The notes beneath the pieces were generated by a model. That model did not search any database, was not told where the DNA came from, and saw only the letters and a program-made list of their open reading frames with translations. This document shows, in pieces, positions 38,489 through 48,360 of a DNA stretch of 64,000 bases (position 1 is the stretch's first letter; each line of letters opens with the position of its first letter). The DNA lies in NCBI GenBank assembly GCA_031772625.1, contig CM062808.1, positions 475,661,655 to 475,725,654 on the forward strand, in the 5' to 3' direction. Made by a program: the position numbers and the translations under genes. Source of the stretch: Pinus tabuliformis. Its lineage: Eukaryota; Streptophyta; Pinopsida; Pinales; Pinaceae.

Positions 38489-39547
38489 CTAGAGTATATC
38501 CTCTTCTTTTGACCTTTCTTGCTCCTTTTCTTCTTCCTCTTCACAATCTATGTAGAATAATTTCTTCTCAGCACACTTATGACCTTTAGTGTATTTGCTA
38601 TCACAACTGTAACAAAGCCCTTTTGCTCTTTTTTCTTCCAATTGTTGTGGTGTCAACCTTATAGGTTGTGGAAGACTAGGGGCAACAAAACTTCCATCTT
38701 TATAGTTGTGAGTGGTATGCTTCCTGGTTGCCATAATTTTGCTTTCCATTTTTCTTGCTAACCTGAATGCCTTCTCTAATGAATCAGGTTCCCAAAGGCG
38801 AACATCATGTTGGATATTATCCTTTAAAGTCCCTATGAACACATCAATCCTATGCTCCTCTAGAATATTTTTTACCCTTATGTTCAATTTTTGGAACTCC
38901 TCAATGTGCTCCATTATTGAACCCTTTTGTTTGAGACTTATCAATTGGCTAAAAAAAGTGTTGCTTTTTGTATCCTCACAATGTGCTATCAATTCTTCCG
39001 TAAAAATTGCCTGAGTGATAATTTGTTTACGAGAGCAAAGCCATTGATACCATACAAACTGATTTGGTTCCAAATATAAAGTTGCAATACGTACCTTTTG
39101 TGTGTTGTGCACATTATTGAGATCGAAAAATTGCTCCATCTGTAATATCCATGTTGCGGGATCCTTGCCATCGAACTTCCTCATATCAATTTTTGGAATA
39201 TGGTGGGTCTTCGATCCCACATTAGAGTCTGTGAAATCATGATTAACATTTCTTTTGTTCGCATCATGAGTTTCCTTTACTACCTTTTCACCATTAGTAA
39301 GTATTTCTTGTAGAAAATTTGTCAAATCTGTCTTCAAATCTGCCATGTCTCTCTTCAAATTTGTCTTCAAATCTATCTTCAAATCGTCCATCTTAGCTTC
39401 CACGCCCTTTATCTTAGCTTCCATTATCTTTTGTGAGAGTGACATTTGTTGCACTTGGTCTTGTAATTTTGATATATCATGTAGCGTTTCTTCCTCTTAT
39501 TCAAGAGTCATGCTAGAGCTTTCAGGTTGCTTACTAGGTATTTGCAT
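38489..39547 (-). pseudogene. Element D gag
   Basis: The frame starts at ATG 39547 and has an early TAA at 39497-39499 before the long open part. A coiled-coil start with heptads of Met, Lys and Asp (about residues 30-80) leads to the capsid region with IDMRKFDGKDPATWILQME and FFSQLISLKQKGSIMEHIEE. A single zinc knuckle, CYSCDSKYTKGHKC, lies near 38570-38610, followed by a Glu-rich tail. Gag and pol form one frame. Confidence 0.88.
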
Positions 39548-40229
39548 TTTATTTCCTCAGGGCATCAGTTACCGATAATAATGTTCTACTATGCCCTTTG
39601 AATTTCTTCAAAATAAATTTTCAAACCAAGTTTAAGTAAAAATTTAAAAAAATCTACACACCATTTTTCACTTTCTAGGAGCTCGATATTTCCTCTGATG
39701 TATCTCTGTACTTTCGGATCATCCAGTTCTAAAATTGTGACCTGCAATAGCCCTTTGTGTCCTCTTTCCAATTCCATCAGTGTGATACAACCTGGATTTT
39801 CCAAGGAAGAGTTATGCAAAATCTCCCACAGTGACCTGATTATAGACTAGTTCAGTAGAGCGAACTTGTACGACGTGCCACGAGTCACTGTTTCGACCTT
39901 TGACTCTGAAAAATATATACAATAAACTAAAATCCGTCTTATTTCTATACCTTCTTACGAAATTTCAATCCGATGCTCAGAGAGAAAGTTATGACAATTT
40001 TCCCCAGGTCACCTGTTTGGAATGTAATTCAGGAGTCTGCAAAAAGACCAACTTCCTCAGATCATATCTCCGCAAATATAGTGAGAAAAGCTTTGAAATT
40101 TGGACCCGAGATTCAGCGTGATTTCTTCTCAAATGGGTTTTTTTTTAGCTTCTGAAACGTCGCAGAAAAAAAGTTATAGTGAAAATTCCACGATGACCTG
40201 TTTGGAGCAGCGAAACCCTAGAATCCAAA
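39548..40229 (-). other. Element D untranslated leader
   Basis: About 680 bp between primer site and gag ATG. No gene seen. T-rich and A-rich stretches only. Confidence 0.7.
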
Positions 40230-40241
40230 CCTCTGATACCA
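40230..40241 (-). other. Element D primer binding site (initiator tRNA-Met)
   Basis: On the minus strand TGGTATCAGAGG lies two bases inside the 5' LTR. It matches the plant initiator-Met primer site at 11 of 12 positions. Confidence 0.9.
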
Positions 40242-40243
40242 AA

Positions 40244-40576
40244 TGTTATGAAACCAACTTAAGAAAAAGATAGAAAGGATAGATCAACGCCTTAGAATTC
40301 AGCCTCTTCGAGGGGGCAACCTCCTTTACATTACATAAATGAACAATTCTTGGATGATTCAAATGACAAAACCTCCTTTCTATATATAGGAGTCTAAGGA
40401 GTCACAATATAACCCAGCCGACCTAACAATAATAATATAAAGCCACAAAAATAACAATAGAGGGATTCTATGGGGCATAGTAATAACAATATGGGGACAA
40501 TAGGGGCACAACAATATTAATAAGGGATACAACTACAATAATATGGGGTAATCACTAGTATTATAGGGACCCAACA
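40244..40576 (-). repeat. Element D 5' LTR
   Basis: 333 bp, TGTTATG to CCCAACA, paired with 34739-35072 and followed by the CTCGG target copy. Confidence 0.93.
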
Positions 40577-41024
40577 CTCGGGTGGAGAGAGAAAACCACT
40601 TTATCGGGTGGATAAACATTGTGCAAGATCTCCATCTGATATCGTTGTTAATCATTGGATCAAATGGGCTTTGATCAACAGTGGAGGATCGCCGGTTAGT
40701 TTTGTCGATCGGGTGAATCAACAACCATCATATTAAAAGGTAAGATCAATGGCAGAGAGTTTAACACGATAATGGTTGTAAAAAAAGCAGACACGATAAG
40801 GAATTAACCACAAGTTTGAATTCCTTTTGATTCCGTGGCAATTCAAAGGTTGTCATATAGCGGTAAAATTAAGCAGTTCTGCTAATTTAGCATAATAGCC
40901 AATTTTTGAAGTAGATGATTGATACTCCGAAGGAAATCCAAGAAGAAGTTCCAACTGAACTTGCATATATCATTTCTGGATTTGAACAATTATCCATTAC
41001 ACCTGCACCCAGGCCACCATAGAG

Positions 41025-41117
41025 AAATTCTGGACTGAGTTTTTCTTTTCTTTGGCACAGAACAATGTGTTGATTGAGGATATTTTGTTAAAAACTCGAT
41101 ATGGTGATTCCTGGTAA
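41025..41117 (+). pseudogene. Right half of the host exon split by element A
   Basis: Directly after the target copy the frame reads on from the left half: FWTEFFFSLAQNNV and EDILLKTRYGDSW, 31 codons to a TAA at 41115. Past the stop another open stretch (AEEMWITFLAPISVLAD, to about 41230) hints that the gene continued and that the stop is secondary. Family unrecognised. Confidence 0.45.
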
Positions 41118-41592
41118 TAAGCAGAGGAGATGTGGATAACATTTCTAGCTCCCATTTCTGTGTTGGCTGACAACAAACATTCCAAATTTCCAGATCTAGC
41201 AGTCGATCTAGAAACAATTGATTTTGTTACCTGAGTAAAGGCCGAATACATAACAGTTTTGACCAGTCACTTTAAAACGCGTTTTATGACCAATTGGAAG
41301 CAAATTTCGAAAAATAAAATATGAGTTTTCTTCAAAACGAGGTCAATTATGTTCTACACGAAAAATTTTCTCAAATTCGTTACCATTTGAGAGATTTTCA
41401 AGGTTCTTTGGAGCCTTATTTTGCAGATTGCGTGGAAAAATGATTTTTCAATTTAATGCACAACTATTTCAGTTGCAGCCATGCTGGAAGGATCAGATTC
41501 CATTTACCTGATCTACAAGAGGTGATAAACTAAGATATTACTTTTGTTTTCACTCCTTTCTCTTGATATCGGTTAAACATCCAGCCTTCCAC
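41118..41592 (+). other. Host sequence, possibly exon remnants and an intron
   Basis: The first 110 bp may be residual coding sequence. The rest is AT-rich and intron-like, with possible acceptors TTGCAG near 41478 and CATCCAG near 41583. No independent gene seen. Confidence 0.4.
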
Positions 41593-42062
41593 TTGTTTCT
41601 AGAAAGGCAAAGTGTGAGGAACGAATAAATCTGCTTGAACAACAAAAGTCTCGACTTTCTGTCAAAATTAGAAAACTTGAGGAATCAAGCCCTGTTAAAC
41701 CAGAAATAATGGATATTGAATCTTCCAAACACAATAGCCCTTTTTCTGGTTCTAGTTTATCGATTTGTGAAGGTTTGAAATGTGGACTATGTGAAAGATG
41801 GTTGTCACAGAAGTCACCTTGGAGCTCCCATAGAATAATCAAATGTGGGGATTTTCCAGCTTCATGTGTACTTTCTTGTGGCCATGTTTATCATGCAGAT
41901 TTCTTAGAATATACCATTCTTGAATCACGGAAACATGATCCACCGTGCCCGTCATGTGATGGAGTACTTAATAATTCTCTAGTATTTAATTTTGAACAGT
42001 CTATTTCTGTTAATGGATTACAGGCAAGGCTTGCATTTGGGGGTAAAATTCCAAGATCATAA
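41593..42062 (+). pseudogene. Plant RING-type zinc finger gene fragment
   Basis: A single frame of about 155 codons to TAA 42060. It begins with a Lys/Glu/Arg-rich helix (KCEERINLLEQQKSRLSVK) and then a RING-like finger: CGLCERWL, SSHRIIKCGD, SCGHVYHADF, DPPCPSC. Where this family has His-Ala-Glu-Cys I see HADF, so one expected zinc ligand is absent. RING fingers usually mark ubiquitin ligases. The plant family with this arrangement is not functionally clear to me. There is no start of its own here; the segment looks like a final exon behind the acceptor near 41583. Lost ligand and broken upstream exon suggest a pseudogene. Confidence 0.6.
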
Positions 42063-42542
42063 GGATAAGGCCGTGATTGGTTTGAAAATTAATAATAGAT
42101 TGGGCCTGCACCGGCACCGCCAGCAACACAACAACCTTTAAAGGATAAGACGGCTTGGGTTTTGCAATGCTATGAACCATCCTGAGAGTCCCTATTCATC
42201 TACAACCCCAATTCAAATTCCCACTCAAATAGGATAGTAAATACCATCCCTATGAGTGTTCTTCAAGCATGATTGACCAAGATTTCTACTACTCTTCTGA
42301 TCTAATAAATTCGGTAGGCTCTTTTTCTCTTTGACTGACAATAAGAAGCATCTCCTGGTATTCGTCGAAGCACTTGTTTATTGCTCAGTGTGAGGTGCAT
42401 CCAAAATCGTACCCAATATCTCATTTTCTCTCTTCTGGTCGTTCCAGTAGTTATGATGATAGCGAAACCAGAACATGCTGCTCTGCTTTGCCAAATCATT
42501 TTGATTAACCCATTCACCACAGAGCTAAAGTGCTTTCTATAG
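42063..42542. other. Host sequence without a recognisable gene
   Basis: No supported frame, repeat pair or RNA on either strand. It lies between the RING fragment and the next coding-like fragment. Confidence 0.4.
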
Positions 42543-42826
42543 GCAAAGGAAGCCTATTTACATCTCATGGACTATAGCATGGCCAAGTTTGAATCTCAGT
42601 CAGAGTCTACAGTGGAACACTTTGAATCCAATGCAGACACTCACTTTGACAAGCTATCGAAATTAACACGAGCCACCCACAGTTTGGCTGAAAAATGATC
42701 GTTGTTGCCACAGCCGCCTCCAAGAAACATTTCCAAGCTGCGATTGCATGGGCAATCTCAACTGCAGCTGAAGCTTCTGCCCGCAAATCACGTAAATCCA
42801 TCTCCAACGGCTTGAAAAGTCATTGA
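42543..42826 (+). pseudogene. Unrecognised gene fragment with one frameshift
   Basis: Two coding-like stretches abut with a one-base shift near 42693. The first reads YLHLMDYSMAKFESQSES and THFDKLSKLTRATHSLAE. The second reads SKKHFQAAIAWAISTAAEA and KSRKSISNGLKSH, ending in TGA 42824. Codon content and helix-forming, Ala/Ser/Lys-rich composition look like real protein, and the stop looks like a genuine C-terminus. I do not recognise the family. Confidence 0.4.
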
Positions 42827-43018
42827 TTACATTGCTTGCCTACCATAGTCTTATCTTCATTTCACTTTACCATGTCTACCATCCGAGGTAAGTTCTCTGT
42901 TATTTATAAATCTTTACTCATAATGTATGTTGTAAAAAGTCTCATTGGGAAATATACCCCATCCAGCATGAGGCCGTGGGAGATCCATACCACCAGTCTC
43001 GTTCTCCATCCATATTGA

Positions 43019-43125
43019 ATAAAGCTGGAGATATAGTTGGGCCTCATGTTTTGGAGCATGTTGTGGACATGGTTCTATTGCTTATTGTCACCTCATTTAT
43101 TGAGAATAGTTAAAAATCATTTTGG
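43019..43125 (+). pseudogene. RadA/Sms-like DNA repair protein fragment
   Basis: NKAGDIVGPHVLEHVVD reads from 43019 and matches the conserved GxxAGPxVLEHxVDxVLY stretch of the RadA ATPase core. After a frame change near 43070 the frame continues SPHLLRIVKNHFGST, which matches the following RadA stretch (LLRxVKNRFGS). RadA is a RecA-like ATPase acting in recombination; plants carry an organelle-directed homologue. Only about 35 codons are present, and the fragment runs directly into H+-pyrophosphatase sequence. Confidence 0.65.
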
Positions 43126-43564
43126 GTCAACTTTAGCATTTATCACTATAATTTCTTTCCTTCTTGGAGCCTTGTGTTTGGGTATTGCAGGCTATGTTGG
43201 CATGTGGGTTTCTGTGCGTGCAAATGTTAAAGTTTCTAGTGTTGCAAGGCAGTCAACAATAGAAGCTTTACAGGTGGCTACTCATGCTTGTGGCTTTCCA
43301 ACTATCATTGTAGAGGGCATGGTAGTTATAGGAGTAGATAGTTCTATATGCCTCATTCTAGTTATATCTGGGGGTGGATACACCAAATTCAATGAAGTTG
43401 ACTGAATTGCCTCTTCTTCTAGTTGGTTATGGATTTGGGGCCTCATTTGTAGCACTTTTTTCTCAACTTGGAGGAGGAATATTCACAAAGGCTACAGATG
43501 TAAGTGTTGATCTAGTTGGGAAAGTGGAGCAGGGCATTCCTAAAGACAATCCACATAACCCAGT
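43126..43564 (+). pseudogene. Type II H+-pyrophosphatase gene fragment
   Basis: About 145 codons in two frames. FLLGALCLGIAGYVGMWVSV and RANVKVSS lead to a shift near 43350, then [19 protein letters not shown] and [19 protein letters not shown] to [10 protein letters not shown]. This is the central membrane and substrate-binding part of the vacuolar/Golgi proton-pumping pyrophosphatase, closest to the K+-independent (AVP2-like) type. In the family the sequence [20 protein letters not shown] holds pyrophosphate-binding acids; here one conserved Gly-Ala is Ser-Val. There are no introns across the fragment. It ends abruptly where element F begins. Confidence 0.8.
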
Positions 43565-44491
43565 TGTTGGGTAGCGGAGGTCCCGCGTAACAGTTTTGGG
43601 GCAGAAAGCCTAGAAATTAGGATAAAAATATTGTAATAACTCCGAAGTATGCAGAGCGCAAAATGTAAAAGGTCGAGTCAAAGGGTTGTCCGCCCAAGAA
43701 ATAATATAAAATAATATGAAGTAAGTCGGTCCACGAACCATAGGAAGGTATAAATAGAGCGCAGCTCTATGAAGGAAAAGTAGTTCTTTTGGGTATGATC
43801 TTGAATCTAAAATGTAATGGGTTTTGGAGGAGAATAGTCTGACAGCGTCTGTAAGTCCGAGTCAAGGGTTTGGGTAGTGGATAGAGGCTCTGTAGCTGTG
43901 TGCACAGAGGCCTAGGAGAGTCCGCAGCTATGTGTGCGGACCCTTGCAGCTGAGTGCGCAGGGTAGATATGGATGTATTGGTGAAGAAAGTGAATAAAGA
44001 TAAGTTACTTCTGTAATTTCTGTGTTAAATCTGAGTTATTGCGTATCTGGGTTATTGTATGATTGGTATAACTGTTTATTCTATGCGCATATGCTTACAT
44101 GGTTGAATATATGTGAATCTGGGTGAAATCTAAGTACGCAAACTGGTTAAAGTTGTTAAATTTTTGCTTAAAGACCCTACTAAGTAGATTTGATTTACAA
44201 CATTCCATCCAGTAGAATAGATCTGTAGGCAGTGCGCTAATAGAAGGCGAGAGTTCCTCTGGATCTGTGTGAATACAGAGCGGCGCGAAGCTACAAGTCA
44301 ATGCGCGAAACCCCCAAACCACATCTAGACATCTCAAGGGTGCGGAAACATGGTTCCAACACCCTCCCCTATTGCCTTGAGTGAGACCTCATTCCACGCT
44401 CCGCAGGCTGTTGTTGAAAGGGCCAGTAGCGGCGAGATTTATTTGGCTAAATAATTCTTCCGAACCTAGGTCAGGCCCATACAAGCCAACA
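43565..44491 (+). repeat. Probable element F 5' LTR
   Basis: It begins TGTTGGG. Two possible ends pair with this start, CCAACA at 44356-44361 and GCCAACA at 44485-44491. Without the second LTR I cannot choose. Three degenerate repeats around GCAGCTGTGTGCGCAG lie at about 43890-43965. No convincing primer site is recognised after either end. Confidence 0.5.
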
Positions 44492-44623
44492 AATGGTTCC
44501 ATTGTTGGGACCGAGATCTGCCTAAGGGGTTTCTAATGCTGGAACTCTATAGAGAGAGGAATTGAGGATCAAAGGGATCAGAGGTAGTAGTAATCCAGAA
44601 CAGATCACCGTGCAAAACAGAGA
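44492..44623 (+). other. Element F leader
   Basis: Short non-coding stretch before gag. TTGGGACCGAGATC near 44504 may be a degenerate primer site but does not match a known one well. Confidence 0.4.
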
Positions 44624-45900
44624 GTGAAAATGACAAGCGCGATCCAGCTGCTAGTGTTCAAGGGGGCAGGAAGTGAAGATCCAGAACAATTTTGGTTCGT
44701 GGTTACGTCGGTATGGGACGTGCACAGAATTGCAGACGATAACATAAAAAAGGTGACCCTGGTAAGCGCACTACAGGACCGAGCGCTAAATTGTTACATA
44801 AAGTACTCAAGCGATCATCTGACTGCGGGAACAGTAGAGATCTAGACTGAATTAAAGAAAGAATTTAGTCGACCGAAGTCAGAAACACAGTCGATCATAG
44901 GATTTAAGGAGATCACAATGATGCCTGGTGAAACACTGTGGGATCTGGATCAAAGGCTGAAAAGTACCATCCGCGAAGCAAACATGACCTTGTCAGATGC
45001 ACAACACTATGCCTGGTTTGTAGCATCATTAACACCACATCTGAGGATGGCATTATCACAACAGAAGATCTCAACCTAGGTAGAAGTGCTGGAAATAGTG
45101 ATGAGGTTGCACGAAACTCTGCTACAAGACCCGGGGTTGGGAGTTCAACAAATCCAAGCACATATCCAAAATTTGTGTTTGGAAATGAAGAAGTTAAAGC
45201 AAGAACAGGCACCCCGACCAGAAGTCTGGGAGGAAGTGTGGTGTATAAAGTGAAAGAGCCAGGGGCACAATAAAGATCATTGCCTGGCATCAATAAATTT
45301 GGTGGTAACGGGGGGACCAACACCATTGTGACTAGAGGCACAAGTTGGGCCTAGCGTGATGATTCCGCTCTGGTGTGCAATCTATCAAGTGGGAGGAAAG
45401 CATAACAAAGATAACTGTCATCTACTGCCAAAATTCAACCAGACCCCCCAGCAGCTCTTCTGCAACTTTTGCAGGTCGGTGGGCCATGAAGAAAGAGATT
45501 GTCATAGCTATCAAATGTTAATGGACCAGTCACCTACCTACAAAATGCAGACTGAGGCGCGAGGCCAGGATCCAGCCACGGCGATTGCGCGCGGTGGGTT
45601 CCAAGGACGCGGTCGAGGACGAGGCAGAATGGGACCAGGAAGGGGTCGCGGGCAGCTAATCTGTTACAACTGTGGAGGACTAGGACATTACACGTGGGAT
45701 TGCACCAACCCAACTAGAATATCATGCACTTACTGTGAGCAATTCAATCATGAACTGATAGATTGCCCCATACTGATAGCACAGGTTCGTGAAAAAATGG
45801 TAGCGCCACCTACAACGACGCAAAATGTGCAGATGATGAGGTCCGAACCTCATGACAAAGATCCCAAAGTAAATATGATAATGAGAAGTGGTGCAACCAC
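44624..45900 (+). pseudogene. Element F gag with five tandem zinc knuckles
   Basis: The frame opens near 44624 and is held to about 45950, stopped near 44843, 45251, 45271 and 45332. The capsid region has FKGAGSEDPEQFWFV, TLVSALQDRALNCYI and MMPGETLWDLDQRL. Five Cys/His units follow. The first lost a Cys to a TGA and the second has Tyr for Cys. The other three are complete: CNFCRSVGHEERDC, CYNCGGLGHYTWDC and CTYCEQFNHELIDC. An RGRGRGRMGPGRGRG stretch lies between units 3 and 4. Knuckles bind RNA for packaging; plant gypsy gags usually have one or two. Confidence 0.78.
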
Positions 45901-46035
45901 AGGAGAGGATAAACGAAACCTAACTCAAGAAGACGCAGGGTTGGTAGGGAGACCTATCTGGAGGCTAGGGAGAGCTTCACGGATGTCTCTACCTCGGGTA
46001 GTAGGGATCGACCTGAGCCGGACAGGGGTCCTTCG

Positions 46036-46696
46036 ATGCTGACCACCTTCTTAGAAACATGCATAAAACTGCTTCGCGATAATAGGGCAGTTAAAGGCTT
46101 ACAAGAACTGATTAATAGATGCATAGGGTGGAGTGAACCTCGCGTAGTCCAAAAATTGGGAGGACATGCATCACGGACTGGGAGGGAGATGCGATTAATG
46201 GTGCAGATTGGCGATTACGAGATGGATCAGGTCATTTTGGACTTGGGCTCTGATGCAAACGTACTGCCTAAATAGACTTGGGAGCGCATGGGTATGCCCA
46301 CACTACAATGGTCTCTGATCCAATTGCAGATGGAAAATCAGCAGAAGATCCTACCCATGGGAAGGCTGCAAGGAATTATGGTAGATATAAATGGTGCACG
46401 TACCCAGACGGACTTTGAAGTTATTGAAATAGTGGACAAAAATAGCCCATACCCTATGTTGCTAGGGATAGATTGGGCCACCGACATGAATGGGGTTATT
46501 AATCTCAAACAGCAGAAGATGATATTTGAGAAGAAGTCACTCTGCGTAGTCATTCCACTAGATCTAGCCGAAGGACCGCGCTACACGGAAACGGTGTGCG
46601 ACGCAGAAAGGGACGATGCATTGGATTGTATCTACAAAATTGCTGCACACAGGCCAAAAGGGGATAAGACAATGGAGGAAATTAGAATATCACGGG
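46036..46696 (+). pseudogene. Element F protease, ended by element E
   Basis: In a different frame from gag. It has the aspartic core VILDLGSDANVLPK, then YPMLLGIDWATDMNG, typical of gypsy proteases. A TAG at about 46273 breaks it. The frame reaches 46696 and is cut by E; after E it continues at 60217 with YAESCTGDLDEEDEQW. Confidence 0.78.
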
Positions 46697-47917
46697 TGTT
46701 AGCCTCCTATTGCAATAGGTGTTCATATTTCATGATTGACAGTTGAAAGTGCCAAATATGTCATCTTTTCATGCTGCAAAGTTCCATATTTCCAAAAAAG
46801 AGGCCAAAGAAGAGGCCATGAAAGTGTGCTAGTCTAAATGCCACTGCTGCATTCCAATTTTGATGAGTTATTCCATTTTCGATGAGTTTTTCAGTTAAGG
46901 GAAGGCCAAATAGCTTAATCTTGGCCTCCCTAGTTTTCAATTTCTTGTTTTAGAATATAGAGAATGGATATCTGTCCAAACTGTTTAATCTTGGCAGATT
47001 TGTAGATAGGTAGAGAATCTTGGGCTCTCAACAGCTTAATCTGAGCCCCAGCAGAAATAAGGATTGATTTAGATAGGAGGATAGCAAAACGAAAAGAATG
47101 AAAAGTTGGGTTTGCAAGTTCAAGTGCACCCAAATCAAAAGGAAGAAAAAATGCTAGGTAAGTAGGCTGGATAGGTAGCTTTGTGGTTGCAGAATCAAGC
47201 TATATGATCAATTTCATGTTTTCAAGTGTTATATCTATTCAGATCACAATTATGAGACAGTTTTTCATTTGAAGGAGCACAAGCGAGGCATGTCTAACTC
47301 CCCCTTCTTCTTATTCCCCAAATCACTCACTAACATCCCATTGAGGACCTTGGGATCTACCCAACCAGTCCTGTTATCACTTCATTTCTTGTAAAAAACT
47401 AAGTCAAGCTTTGACTTTCTTCAGTGAAAAGAAGCCACATTTCTTGTGTAAAAATCATGTCTCCACAGTCCATTCACTTCCTATGTCTAAGTTTCAGCGC
47501 ACAAAATTAGCCTCTCCCCTACACTTCACCTCACAAATTCATATTAACTTCTAAACATTATTATGTAAATCCCTATCTATTTTCCCTTCCCCTTACTAAA
47601 AGCACTAAATAGCTCCCCTATGTACATATTCCCATCCCTTGGCACTATAGCCCTATAACATCAGTTTGGGAAATGTTGAGTTCATTTGGGGCTTAGCATT
47701 AGCCTTCCGCGTCCTAACCCTGGGATTAACTTAACATTCGGTTAAGTTAATAACCTTTTTCCTCACCCCTTTACCCATAAAATTTCATCATTTTTACCCT
47801 CTCGCGCTCACATTTTCGGGTTTGGTCTAAATGTCTTGATTAAACTATATCCCCGGCGCCCAAACTATGTAAAACCCGCAAAAAACCCACAAACCCAAAG
47901 TTTTTTTACCCCCACCA

Positions 47918-47925
47918 TATAAATA
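47918..47925 (+). promoter_or_regulatory. Candidate TATA box in the element E LTR
   Basis: TATAAATA in a CCACCATATAAATATTAAT context, followed by GC-rich sequence. It is present identically in the other LTR at 58206-58213. Placement would give a U3 of about 1.2 kb. Tentative, because no transcript start is known. Confidence 0.35.
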
Positions 47926-48199
47926 TTAATTTAATATTCCAGCGGGCCTCGCGCATAAACTTGCCGCCAGCTCCGCACTCCGTCAGCCCTCCAATCCGCC
48001 TGCCCAGATCCAACGGCCCAGATGCATCTCGGAGCCGCCCTGACATCCGACGGTTATCCTCCAATAGCCTGGCGGTTTTGCCATAGTACCAGCAGACAGG
48101 TGTCCGCCCTTGATTGCATCGGAGCTCCTCTGACATTTACCGCCCTCGTACAGAAGGCAGTCCGATGAAACCACAAACCGCCTTCTGTCTCTCCTCCCC

Positions 48200-48360
48200 T
48201 GACGACTGCACCAGGTCAGCGCCACGTCACCTCTGCGTCGCCCCCCCCACTGCTACGTGTCACTGCCACCACATCACCCTACCGTACTGCCACGTCACCC
48301 CGCTGACGTCACCCTGCCACGTCACTACCATACTGGGACCCACCACTGACGTCATCACCA
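48200..48360 (+). promoter_or_regulatory. Cluster of ACGT-core motifs in the element E LTR
   Basis: At least six ACGT cores lie in about 160 bp, including CACGTCAC, CTACGTGT and two TGACGTCA-type palindromes. Most are also found in the other LTR at about 58500-58650. ACGT cores are bZIP (G-box and C-box) binding sites in plants, and bZIP control could tie the element to stress or hormone signals. Binding is inferred. Confidence 0.5.

Larger units (their letters stand above)
34739..40576 (-). mobile_element. Element D: nearly complete chromovirus, minus strand
   Basis: 5838 bp with TGTTATG and CCCAACA ends, flanked by perfect CTCGG copies (34734-34738 and 40577-40581) inside element A's 3' LTR. 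It has short LTRs of 333-334 bp, an initiator-Met primer site, a polypurine tract and one gag-pol frame ending in a chromodomain. By eye the LTRs differ at about seven bases and one indel. Damage is limited to three in-frame stops and one frameshift, so it is among the youngest elements here. Confidence 0.95.
33911..41019 (+). repeat. Element A 3' LTR, interrupted by element D
   Basis: Two parts, 33911-34738 and 40582-41019, rejoin across D and one CTCGG copy. Together they are 1266 bp and match the 5' LTR. The preceding bases show no clean polypurine tract. Confidence 0.88.

Noticed and set aside
42871..43018. First exon of a real RadA or pyrophosphatase gene
   Set aside because: No frame leads into the fragments and a frame change follows at once; treated as pseudogene context.
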